Assembly (NCBI RefSeq): GCF_900149695.1
Contig: NZ_LT703005.1
Coordinates: 310,013-374,012, forward strand
Origin: Anderseniella sp. Alg231-50
GTDB lineage: Bacteria; Pseudomonadota; Alphaproteobacteria; Rhizobiales; Aestuariivirgaceae
DNA: 64,000 nucleotides
Direction of reading: 5' to 3'
Positions 50,958 to 59,563 of the stretch are shown piece after piece; the stretch's first letter is position 1; every line of letters starts with the position of its first letter. The translations under genes were made by a program, and so were the position numbers. The notes below the pieces were generated by a model, which was not told the DNA's origin, did no database searches, and worked only from the letters and a program-made list of their open reading frames with translations.

Positions 50958-51127
50958 GAACGAGCTATCTACCCCAAAAAAAATTGCGTCTGACCCTATA
51001 CCCACTCGTCACCAGAAGCATACCGATGTTTAACGCTGATTTGCAACGTTTTAGATGCCTTGAGCACCTGTTTTTTTCATGGCTTTAAGGCGAAATTCAG
51101 ATAAATTTCAGGCCACTGGCTTCACAA

Positions 51128-52246
51128 TCAGGTCAAGTCATTCCATGTCGCGAAGACCATTAGCGCAATAACAAGCGCGAATCCCACCTTATATCCAAAT
51201 TCCTGCGCCTGTGCGCCCAACGGCTTTCCCCTTACCGCTTCGAAAAAATAGTACATAAGATGCCCGCCATCCAGCATCGGAATGGGAAAAAGGTTAATCA
51301 AACCTATAGAGACCGACAGCACAGCCGCCAGGTGAATCAGTGCTAATATGCTTATTGAGGCCGCTTCGCCCGCTATCTGGGCTATTTTAATGGGTCCCGA
51401 CAGCTGATCTGCCGCTTCATGGCCGACTATCACGCCCTTCAAATATCCCAAAGATCGGGTGATAATGAACCAGGTTTCATCCGCAGCCCTTGCCACGGAC
51501 GCACCGAATCCCAGTTTTTCGACGCGTACCACCTGGTTCGAACCGCGCGAGACACCCAAAAGGCCGATGCGCATCTTGTTGCCCGACGGATCGTCGATCT
51601 CGGTGGATTTGGGTGTGGCGCGAAGTTCGATTGATTCTCCGGCACGGTCGACTTTGAACACCAAAAGCGTGCCTGCGGAAACCGAAACGATCCGCTGAAC
51701 GTCTGTAAACGATTCGATCTTGCGGCCGTCAATCTCGGTAATCAGGTCGCCTGTCTGGAACCCGGCCTCAGACGCCGCCGAATTTTCCACCACAGAGGCA
51801 ACTTTCGGCTGGGTAATCGGAATGCCTGCCAACATGAACATCAACGCGAAAATCACGATGGCCAGTATAAAGTTGGCCACAGGTCCTGCCACCACGATCA
51901 ATGCCCGGCGCCACAGAGTAGCCGCATGGAAATCGCCCGGTTTGGATGCGGCCATTGCTTCTTTCGACGGCATGGACGCCGCATTGGCATCACCGGCAAA
52001 TTTAACGTAGCCCCCCAATGGCAGCCAGCCGATTTTCCAGTGAGTGCCGTAGCGGTCCATAAACCCGCCGATGGACCGGCCAAAACCGATAGAGAAAGTT
52101 TCGACTCTCACACCACACAGTCGCGCCGTTTTGAAGTGCCCGTACTCGTGCACGAAAACGATAACCGACAGGACCCCGATGAAAGCGACGACTGCCAAGA
52201 CGACTTCAAACACCGAACCAGTCAAAAAAGCACCGAAATCCATCAA
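51128..52246 (-). CDS. rseP: Site-2 zinc metalloprotease RseP
   Basis: A 372-residue inner-membrane protease. HEYGH (33-37) in the first helix and the second motif PMLDGGHLMYYFFE form the zinc site; a PDZ domain lies at about 125-215 (VVENSAASEAGFQTGDLITEIDGR). It cleaves transmembrane anti-sigma factors in envelope stress. Position between bamA and dxr is standard. ATG 52246 or 52243 are both usable. Confidence 0.95.
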   Translation of the reverse strand: MMDFGAFLTGSVFEVVLAVVAFIGVLSVIVFVHEYGHFKTARLCGVRVETFSIGFGRSIGGFMDRYGTHWKIGWLPLGGYVKFAGDANAASMPSKEAMAASKPGDFHAATLWRRALIVVAGPVANFILAIVIFALMFMLAGIPITQPKVASVVENSAASEAGFQTGDLITEIDGRKIESFTDVQRIVSVSAGTLLVFKVDRAGESIELRATPKSTEIDDPSGNKMRIGLLGVSRGSNQVVRVEKLGFGASVARAADETWFIITRSLGYLKGVIVGHEAADQLSGPIKIAQIAGEAASISILALIHLAAVLSVSIGLINLFPIPMLDGGHLMYYFFEAVRGKPLGAQAQEFGYKVGFALVIALMVFATWNDLT

Positions 52247-52411
52247 TCAATCTCCGTTAATCCGGCGCGTCCGCGCTCATCGTGTTTCTGTAGCAGTGCT
52301 GTTGGGCAATGCAGGCTGTGACCCACTCAAAACCGTGTTCTAAAACCTGTGTCCCGCATGTCTTCGTCCGCTGAACTTTTTGCACCTATGCCAAATTGGC
52401 TCAATGCAAGC

Positions 52412-53599
52412 TTAAGTGTGCAAGCGGCTTGCCAGTTCTCCCGCCTTGGTGCGCGCATATGAATCCGCTTGCCATACGTCGTCAAGTGAAGACATTGAAA
52501 CAATCATGTTTTCGCGCTCGGCCTGGTCGATTGTATCGGCTACGAGCCGAGTTATATCAAGAAAACGCAGCTTTTCCTGCAAAAATGCCGCAACCGCGAT
52601 TTCATTTGCGGCATTCAGGATGGTGGTCGCATTGCCCCCCCTGGCCAGTGCCGAGCGGGCCAGGTCAATCGCGGGAAACCGGTCATTATCCACCGGCTCG
52701 AATGTCAGGCTGCCGATCTGTGCCAGATCGAGCCGGTCGACGGGTGCCGAAATACGCGCAGGATGAGCCATTGCATAGGCGATCGGCGTGCGCATGTCCG
52801 GCATGCCCAACTGCGCAATAACCGAACCGTCCACGTAAGACACATAGGAGTGAATGATCGACTGTGGATGCACGACCACATCGATTTTTTCAAGGGCAAC
52901 CGGAAAAAGGTGATACGCTTCAATGAATTCCAGTCCCTTGTTCATCAAGGTAGAGCTGTCGATTGTTATTTTCTGACCCATCGACCAGTTGGGATGTTTC
53001 AACGCTGATTGCAGCGTTGCTGTCTCCAACTGTTTCATGGACCAGGTGCGAAACGGGCCACCCGACGCGGTCAGTGTCAACCGGTCAACACCATCGGTGT
53101 TGTGTTCTTCAAAACACTGGAACAAGGCGGAATGTTCGCTGTCCACCGGAATAACCGTGGCGTCATGTTGCGCTGCAGCCCTGGTAAACACTTCAGCACC
53201 TGAAACAAGGCATTCCTTGTTGGCCAGGGCAATCGTGGTGCCCTGCTCCACCGCAGCCAGGGTCGGTTTCAGTCCGCTCGCTCCCACAATTGCGCCCATC
53301 ACCATATCGACAGGGCGCGCCGCAGCTTCAATTACGGCACTCTCGCCTGCTGCAACTTCTATTCCGGAACCGGCCAATGCATCTTTCAGGTCACCCAGCA
53401 AGGAATCATCCGCCGTTACCGCCAACTTCGCATTGAACTCGCGCGCATCCGCCGCCAGTTGCGCGACATTGCGGTTGCCCACCAGTGCATCAATAGTGAA
53501 GGTGTCCCGGTGGTGGCGCACGATGTCAGTTGTTGACTGGCCCACGGACCCGGTGGAGCCAAGAATACTGAGGGACCTGGTGCCCGATGAATTACTCAT
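52412..53599 (-). CDS. dxr: 1-deoxy-D-xylulose-5-phosphate reductoisomerase
   Basis: A 395-residue NADPH enzyme making MEP in the non-mevalonate isoprenoid pathway. ILGSTGSVGQSTTDI binds NADPH, VDSEHSALFQCF and TASGGPFRT contribute the active-site, and KITIDSSTLMNKGLEFIEA is present. Isoprenoids from this pathway feed the adjacent uppS. Gap to rseP is 166 bp and to cdsA 55 bp. Confidence 0.97.
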   Translation of the reverse strand: MSNSSGTRSLSILGSTGSVGQSTTDIVRHHRDTFTIDALVGNRNVAQLAADAREFNAKLAVTADDSLLGDLKDALAGSGIEVAAGESAVIEAAARPVDMVMGAIVGASGLKPTLAAVEQGTTIALANKECLVSGAEVFTRAAAQHDATVIPVDSEHSALFQCFEEHNTDGVDRLTLTASGGPFRTWSMKQLETATLQSALKHPNWSMGQKITIDSSTLMNKGLEFIEAYHLFPVALEKIDVVVHPQSIIHSYVSYVDGSVIAQLGMPDMRTPIAYAMAHPARISAPVDRLDLAQIGSLTFEPVDNDRFPAIDLARSALARGGNATTILNAANEIAVAAFLQEKLRFLDITRLVADTIDQAERENMIVSMSSLDDVWQADSYARTKAGELASRLHT

Positions 53600-53654
53600 G
53601 CGTTGAAACTCTCACCCCGGTTCAATGTAAGAAAGTTGTCAATATCGGGACTGC

Positions 53655-54509
53655 TTACCAGACCACAAGCCCGCTGGCCACGGCTTCCTGCCCTCCGCGG
53701 GCATATCCAAATGCCGCAGCCGCAACAGCGGCGAATATCAATCCGTCAACTCTGTCCAGAACCCCGCCGTGACCTGGAATGATCCGGCCGGAATCCTTGA
53801 CCCCAAACCGGCGCTTGGCTGCAGATTCAAAAAGGTCCCCGAGTTGTTCCAGAACTGCAAGCACGGCACCGGCCACCAGCAATGGCCATAACGTCGGCAG
53901 AGCCGAATACCATCCCATAAAGGCACTCGCGACCACACCACCGGTAACGGCACCAAGCAGTCCTGCCCAGGTCTTGTTGGGTGAAATTGTCGGTGCCAGC
54001 TTTGGCCCGCCAATCAACCTGCCAAATACGTAAGCCAGCGTATCGGCACTCCAGACTACCGCAAACAGCCACAACACCGCAAACAGGCCGTACTCCGGAG
54101 ATTGCCGGATCAGAATCAGGGCCAGGCCGGGCAAGGCGATATAGGGAACTCCCCACCAGGCCCAGCGTGACCCGGATTTACTTCGCAAGACTTCACTTGC
54201 CAGACTCATCGCCCAGCACGCCGCTATGACCTGGAGAGCAGTTGTGGTGTCGGAGCGTGACACCACCAAAACGGCACCAATTGCCGCCAGCGCATGCAGT
54301 GCAAACTGAAACTGTGACCCGCGATGCACAATCCGGCACCATTCAGCAGCCATGATTGCCGCTATCATCGCAATACCCAGCTCGAACCATACACTTCCCG
54401 CCCAGACATCAAGCAATGCGATTGGAATCAGCACCAGGGCCGCTGCAACCCGCACGGCGAGTTCACGTGTTATGAAACGCCCGGCGGGTTTGTTCGCGGA
54501 TGACATCAT
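53655..54509 (-). CDS. cdsA: Phosphatidate cytidylyltransferase
   Basis: A 284-residue polytopic membrane enzyme making CDP-diacylglycerol for phospholipid synthesis. About eight helices are seen, and the signature region SPNKTWAGLLGAVTGG..DLFESAAKRRFGVKDSGRIIPGHGGVLDRVDGLIF includes the CDP-alcohol-site residues. Starts are ATG 54509 or 54506. It sits between uppS and dxr, in the usual order. Confidence 0.95.
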   Translation of the reverse strand: MMSSANKPAGRFITRELAVRVAAALVLIPIALLDVWAGSVWFELGIAMIAAIMAAEWCRIVHRGSQFQFALHALAAIGAVLVVSRSDTTTALQVIAACWAMSLASEVLRSKSGSRWAWWGVPYIALPGLALILIRQSPEYGLFAVLWLFAVVWSADTLAYVFGRLIGGPKLAPTISPNKTWAGLLGAVTGGVVASAFMGWYSALPTLWPLLVAGAVLAVLEQLGDLFESAAKRRFGVKDSGRIIPGHGGVLDRVDGLIFAAVAAAAFGYARGGQEAVASGLVVW

Positions 54510-54572
54510 CTGTTCAGTTGCTTGGGGCCTGCCCCCGAACGGCCACGGCCGAAATTCGCAAGCCGGTTAATG

Positions 54573-55358
54573 TCAAGCCAGCGCGGCGGCATTGACACAT
54601 CCGCCGTAACGACGTTGGCGGTGGGAAAATTCGGCAATGGCGCGTTTGTAGATTTCAGCATCAAAGTCAGGCCAGTGCTCATCAACAAACACCAGTTCGG
54701 TATAAGCCATTTGCCACAGCAGGTAATTTGAGATGCGCTTTTCGCCGCTGGTGCGGATTAACATGTCAGGTTCGGGCACGTCAGGAACGTACATGTGCGC
54801 TGCAAAACACGCTTCATCGATCTCTTCCGTCGACATCTCGCCACGGGCGACTTTCTCCGCGATCGCCCGCGCGGTCCGCGCGATCTCCGTGCGTCCGCCA
54901 TAGTTGAATGCAACCACGAGGTTGAGCCGGTTGTTCAACGCCGTGATCTTCTCGCATTCCTCGATCATCTCGACGATGTCGTCATCCAGCCGGTCGCGTT
55001 CCCCAATCACCCGGATACGCACACCTGCCGAATGCAGTTCCGCGACATCCTGCCGGATGAACCGTCTAAGCAGGGAGAACAAATAAGTGATTTCAGCTTT
55101 GGGCCGGCGCCAGTTCTCGGATGAAAACGAGAAAACCGTCAGATACTCGGTGCCTTGTTCTATTGCTGCTCGCACCAGCCGCCTGACGGCATCCACACCA
55201 TGGCGATGGCCTTCGGTTCGCGGCAACGACCGCTGCGTGGCCCAGCGGCCGTTTCCATCCATGATAATCGCGACATGACGCGGATCAGCAGCAACCGACG
55301 GTTCCTCACCTGCCGGGCGGGGTGCAACCACATGGTCCAGAACAGCTTTTTCCTGCAT
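54573..55358 (-). CDS. uppS: Undecaprenyl pyrophosphate synthase
   Basis: A 261-residue cis-prenyltransferase producing C55-PP, the lipid carrier for peptidoglycan. IIMDGNGRWA binds the diphosphate, FSFSSENWRRP and AFNYGGRTEI are further motifs, and the Glu of LIRTSGEKRISNYLLWQMAY is seen. ATG 55358 is taken; GTG 55370 adds four residues. The 168 bp to frr contain no gene. Confidence 0.96.
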   Translation of the reverse strand: MQEKAVLDHVVAPRPAGEEPSVAADPRHVAIIMDGNGRWATQRSLPRTEGHRHGVDAVRRLVRAAIEQGTEYLTVFSFSSENWRRPKAEITYLFSLLRRFIRQDVAELHSAGVRIRVIGERDRLDDDIVEMIEECEKITALNNRLNLVVAFNYGGRTEIARTARAIAEKVARGEMSTEEIDEACFAAHMYVPDVPEPDMLIRTSGEKRISNYLLWQMAYTELVFVDEHWPDFDAEIYKRAIAEFSHRQRRYGGCVNAAALA

Positions 55359-55538
55359 CAAAGTCTTCACTCAATCTGCCCCTGGATCAGGATGGTTTTT
55401 GTCTGGATCAACCAAAATCCATAAACCTGATCACTTCTAAAGTGTTAGACCAACTTTATCGGTTCCGCGAACCCGTGGTACTCTAATCTTTCCCGCCCCG
55501 CATGTTGCGAACAAGCGCGGCCTCCGCATGCTGACACC

Positions 55539-56099
55539 TTAGACCTGCATGATCTCGCCGTCTTTGTGATTCAGCAAGTCATCAACCGCCTTGATGATTT
55601 CATCCGTCAGGGACTGGACCTGATCGGACTGCTGGCGATGTTCGTCTTCAGAGATATCGCCGTCTTTTTCCATTTGCTTCAATGTGTCCATGCCGTCACG
55701 CCGGACATTGCGCACTGATACGCGGGCTTTTTCGGCATATGAATGAGCAACCTTGGTCAGATCGCGCCGGCGGTCTTCGGTAAGTTCGGGAACCGGGATG
55801 CGAATAACAGCTCCTTCCGCCATTGGATTGAGACCAAGGCCGGAATTGCGAATGGCCTTGTCCACGGCAGGTGCAAGGGTCTCGTCCCATACCTGCACCG
55901 ACAACATGCGCGGTTCCGGCACGGACACGGTTCCAACCTGGTTCAACGGCATGGACGCACCGTAGGCATCAACCATCACAGGCTCCAGCAACGCCGCAGA
56001 CGCCCGGCCCGTTCGCAACCCGGAAAACTCCGTCTTCAGGGCATCAACAGCACCGTCCATGCGGCGGCGCAGGTCTTGTAAATCAATCGTGGTGCTCAT
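55539..56099 (-). CDS. frr: Ribosome recycling factor
   Basis: A 186-residue two-domain protein that, with EF-G, splits post-termination ribosomes. [26 protein letters not shown] and the C-terminal [20 protein letters not shown] are typical. It lies 63 bp downstream of pyrH in the conserved pyrH-frr-uppS order. Confidence 0.97.
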   Translation of the reverse strand: MSTTIDLQDLRRRMDGAVDALKTEFSGLRTGRASAALLEPVMVDAYGASMPLNQVGTVSVPEPRMLSVQVWDETLAPAVDKAIRNSGLGLNPMAEGAVIRIPVPELTEDRRRDLTKVAHSYAEKARVSVRNVRRDGMDTLKQMEKDGDISEDEHRQQSDQVQSLTDEIIKAVDDLLNHKDGEIMQV

Positions 56100-56162
56100 T
56101 GTTCAATCTCTTTGCAATCGAATTGGCATGCCCTGGTGGGTCGGCATGGCAGGACGCTCGTT

Positions 56163-56882
56163 TCAAACAGTCACCTCGGTGAAGGTGCCGTTACCATTCA
56201 ACACCTTGTTGAACTCTCCACTCTGGCGAATGGAGAACACGAATACCGGAATTGCGTTGTCGCGCGCAAGGGCTATGGCAGCACCATCCATAACACGCAG
56301 GTTGCGGGCGAGCATCTCATCATAGGTCAGTGTTTCAAAACGCTCGGCATTCCGGTCGGCTTTTGGATCGGCGGAATAGATCCCATCAACGCTTGTGCCC
56401 TTGAAAAATGCATCGCATTTCAGCTCGGCCGCACGCAGGGCCGCAGCCGTGTCAGTAGTAAAGAACGGGTTGCCGGTACCAGCCGCGCACAACACCACCT
56501 TACCCTTGTTGAGATGCGACAGTGCCCTTGCCCTGGTAAAGGATTCGCACACTGTCGGCATGTGGATCGCCGACATTGCACGCGCATCAATGCCTTTCGA
56601 AATCAGCACGTCCTGCATTGCCAGGGCATTCATCACAGTTGCCAGCATGCCCATCTGGTCCGCATTGGCACGATCCATCCCCGACGCCGCACCGGCAACA
56701 CCGCGGAATATATTACCGCCGCCAATAACCAGCGCCACCTGCACACCACCCTTGACGGCCTGTACAACTTCGTCGGCGACGCGCCCTGCCATGTCGAGGT
56801 CGATGCCGAATTCCTTGCTGCCCATGAGCGCCTCGCCCGACACCTTTAGCAGGACTCTGGAAAAAGAAGGGGCGGTTCCCAT
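56163..56882 (-). CDS. pyrH: UMP kinase
   Basis: A 239-residue hexameric UMP kinase: [27 protein letters not shown] and [17 protein letters not shown] are present. GTP usually activates it and UTP inhibits it. It is downstream of tsf, as in most bacteria, with a 190-bp gap. Confidence 0.97.
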   Translation of the reverse strand: MGTAPSFSRVLLKVSGEALMGSKEFGIDLDMAGRVADEVVQAVKGGVQVALVIGGGNIFRGVAGAASGMDRANADQMGMLATVMNALAMQDVLISKGIDARAMSAIHMPTVCESFTRARALSHLNKGKVVLCAAGTGNPFFTTDTAAALRAAELKCDAFFKGTSVDGIYSADPKADRNAERFETLTYDEMLARNLRVMDGAAIALARDNAIPVFVFSIRQSGEFNKVLNGNGTFTEVTV

Positions 56883-57072
56883 GCTGCAACTTCCTCAAAA
56901 AGAAACGGAGCCTGCCTGCGCAAGCCCCGTCTGTTGTCGTTCAAATTGCCGATTCGCGCCAGACCGACGTCACTTCACCCGAACTCCAATAAGGTGTTCT
57001 AACGCATTAGAAAAGATCAGGTTTATGACTTTTAGGTGATTCAACCAAAAGTCATCGTGATCCATCAATGCT

Positions 57073-58002
57073 TCAGGCGCCGCCAGCGGCCTTGGCAACT
57101 TCTGCAGCAAAGTCATCGGCTTCTTTTTCGATGCCTTCACCAAGTTGCAGACGCACAAATCCGGTGATCTTCATATCTCCGCCTGCTTCCTTGCCCGCTT
57201 CTTCAGCGGCCTTGGCGACAGACAGGTCGGGATTGATCACGAACGCCTGGCTCAACAGTACCGATTCTTCATAAAACTTGCGGATACGGCCTTCGACCAT
57301 TTTTTCGATGATATTGTCCGGCTTGCCGCTCTCACGGGCCTGCTCGGTGAACACAGCGCGTTCACGCTCGACAATGTCTGAACTGATTTCTTCAGGCGTC
57401 AGAGCAAGCGGCGCGGCAGCCGCCACGTGCATAGCCACCTGCTTGCCGAAGGATTCTGCAGCGGCTTTGTCAGCACCGGTTTCAACTGCAACCAGCACAC
57501 CGATCTTGCCAACACCCGGGGCTACCTGGTTGTGGACGTAAGACGCCACGATACCGTTGGAGACACTCACGGAAGCCGCGCGGCGCAGGGACATGTTTTC
57601 GCCGATCGTGCCGACCAGCTCGGTGATCTTGTCTGCGACGCTCTTGCCCGCACCGGGAAACTCGGCGCTGTTCAGCTTGTCAACATCGCCACCAGCAGCA
57701 GGCGCCAGGGATGACACGGTCGTCACCAGACCCTGAAACTCTGGGTTACGGGCAACAAAATCGGTTTCGGAGTTCACTTCTACCGCAGCACCAACAGTGC
57801 CATCGACACTGACACCGACAAGTCCTTCAGCAGCAACACGGGACGCCTTCTTGGCAGCCTTGGACAGGCCTTTGGCCCGCAGCCAGTCAATCGCTGCTTC
57901 CATGTCGCCGTCAGCTTCGGTCAGCGCATTCTTGCAGTCCATCATACCTGCGCCGGTAGCGTCGCGCAGTTCTTTCACCATCGCAGCAGTAATCTGTGCC
58001 AT
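57073..58002 (-). CDS. tsf: Elongation factor Ts
   Basis: A 309-residue nucleotide exchange factor for EF-Tu. N-terminal UBA-like domain [19 protein letters not shown], then [12 protein letters not shown] and the C-terminal [25 protein letters not shown] 58002 ([11 protein letters not shown]) is the family start; the frame opens at 58017. Cotranscribed with rpsB, 97 bp downstream. Confidence 0.97.
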   Translation of the reverse strand: MAQITAAMVKELRDATGAGMMDCKNALTEADGDMEAAIDWLRAKGLSKAAKKASRVAAEGLVGVSVDGTVGAAVEVNSETDFVARNPEFQGLVTTVSSLAPAAGGDVDKLNSAEFPGAGKSVADKITELVGTIGENMSLRRAASVSVSNGIVASYVHNQVAPGVGKIGVLVAVETGADKAAAESFGKQVAMHVAAAAPLALTPEEISSDIVERERAVFTEQARESGKPDNIIEKMVEGRIRKFYEESVLLSQAFVINPDLSVAKAAEEAGKEAGGDMKITGFVRLQLGEGIEKEADDFAAEVAKAAGGA

Positions 58003-58099
58003 GACAATACCTTTCAATAAGTCGTTACAGCTTCATTTGAAGCCAATACCAGCGATTGTGACGTCCGCATCACAAGATGCCGACGTCCTCTAATCACAC

Positions 58100-59170
58100 T
58101 CAGCCCGCGAGCAGGCCCTTGGCCTGACCGATCCAGTCTTCACGATCGATACGGCCCTTGAAGTTGAGCTTCTCGTCAATGTCCGCCACCTGTTCAGGTG
58201 TCAGAGCGGCAATCTGTGACAAGGTTGTGAACCCGAGCTCTTCCAGCTTGCCGCTGAGAACAGGACCCACACCGGAAATCCGGGACAGATCATCAGCCTC
58301 GCCCGCAGCGGGCGCGGTTTCAGCAGGCACCGCTTCAGCGGCGGGTGCGGCCTCAGCAACAGGTGCAGCTTCGGCCGGGGCTGCTTCAGCAGGGGCTGCT
58401 TCAGCGGCGGGTGCCGGCTCGGCAATGGCCATTTCAGCAGCAGGCTCTTCGGCCGCGCCGAGGTCGACACCGGCACCGGCAGCACTTTCAGAAATACCGT
58501 CAATGGCAGCGCGGGCAACCAGATCGCAATACAGCGCGATGGCACGGCCAGCGTCGTCATTGCCCGGAATCGGAAAATCAATACCGGCAGGATCACTGTT
58601 GGAATCGAGGACCGCGATCACCGGAATACCAAGACGGTTGGCTTCCTTGATGGCGATGGATTCCTTGTTGGTGTCGATGACGAACAGGATATTGGGAACA
58701 CCGCCCATGTCCTTGATACCGCCCAGGGCCAGTTCCAGCTTGTCCCGCTCACGGGTCAGCGTCAGCTGCTCGCGCTTGGTAAAGCCTTGCGCACCGCCAT
58801 CAAACAGTTCTTCCAGTTCACGCAGCCGCTTGATCGAATTGGAAATGGTTTTCCAGTTGGTCATGGTGCCGCCGAGCCAGCGGGAATTGATGAAGTACTG
58901 CGCAGAACGCCGGGCCGCATCAGCAATCTGTTCCTGCGCCTGGCGCTTGGTGCCGACGAACAACAGCCGTCCTCCGCCTGCAACCGTGTCGCGCACGGCC
59001 AGCAGGGCCTGGTGCAACAGCGGCACTGTTTGCGACAGGTCCATAACGTGAATGCCGTTACGTGCGCCGTAAATATATGAACCCATCTTGGGGTTCCAGC
59101 GGTGTGTTTGGTGTCCAAAGTGGACGCCAGCTTCAAGCAGCTGGCGCATAGAATAATCAGGCAAAGCCAT
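58100..59170 (-). CDS. rpsB: 30S ribosomal protein S2 with C-terminal extension
   Basis: A 356-residue S2. The core (about 1-240: [50 protein letters not shown]) is complete. It is followed by an Ala/Pro/Glu-rich linker (about 245-290) and a C-terminal helix-hairpin-helix-like domain ([20 protein letters not shown]) that ordinary S2 lacks. Such extensions are known in some alphaproteobacteria; the role is unknown. It precedes tsf. Confidence 0.95.
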   Translation of the reverse strand: MALPDYSMRQLLEAGVHFGHQTHRWNPKMGSYIYGARNGIHVMDLSQTVPLLHQALLAVRDTVAGGGRLLFVGTKRQAQEQIADAARRSAQYFINSRWLGGTMTNWKTISNSIKRLRELEELFDGGAQGFTKREQLTLTRERDKLELALGGIKDMGGVPNILFVIDTNKESIAIKEANRLGIPVIAVLDSNSDPAGIDFPIPGNDDAGRAIALYCDLVARAAIDGISESAAGAGVDLGAAEEPAAEMAIAEPAPAAEAAPAEAAPAEAAPVAEAAPAAEAVPAETAPAAGEADDLSRISGVGPVLSGKLEELGFTTLSQIAALTPEQVADIDEKLNFKGRIDREDWIGQAKGLLAG

Positions 59171-59330
59171 GTGCCATGTTCCTTTTCCGGTTGTTCCTCC
59201 GTGACAGAAAGTGACCGCTTGACCGGCACCGGATGGTACTGCCTCTATGTGGCGGGAACCCCGCGTGAGACAGACCGCTCTGACACGTGTGAATTATTCG
59301 CTGAAAGACCATCTCCCGGCGAACGGGCGG

Positions 59331-59359
59331 CTTATAGGGCGCATTCGGCTGTGATGCAA
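59331..59359 (-). promoter_or_regulatory. Predicted rpsB promoter
   Basis: On the minus strand TTGCAT (59354-59359) and TATAAG (59331-59336) are 17 bp apart, a good sigma-70-like promoter. Transcription would start near 59324, leaving a leader of about 150 nt ahead of rpsB that could carry ribosomal-protein feedback control; a specific fold was not established. Confidence 0.5.
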
Positions 59360-59398
59360 GCCCTTGCGTGCACTGAACGCCACTCTATGGTGGCGCGC

Positions 59399-59563
59399 AT
59401 GACAAAGCTCATCGCGCTCTTCATGGCCATGCTGGCCCTGATCCAGTTTATCAAGCCGCTCGGCCTGCCCGGCCTCAAGCGCCGCCAGGACGCATGGAAA
59501 CTGGCAGTGGCCGGCGTTGGCCTGATGTTTCTGTTCATCCTGCTGACCGCAGGCTTCAAGTAG
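59399..59563 (+). CDS. Small two-helix membrane protein
   Basis: A 54-residue protein with two hydrophobic segments (LIALFMAMLALIQFI and AVAGVGLMFLFILLTA) around a Pro/Arg-rich turn GLPGLKRRQDAWKL. An ATG at 59387 would add four residues. It is the only plus-strand gene here, divergent from rpsB and overlapping the end of the DUF2339 gene by 8 bp. Similar short proteins occur in Rhizobiales to my knowledge; function unknown. Confidence 0.6.
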   Translation: MTKLIALFMAMLALIQFIKPLGLPGLKRRQDAWKLAVAGVGLMFLFILLTAGFK

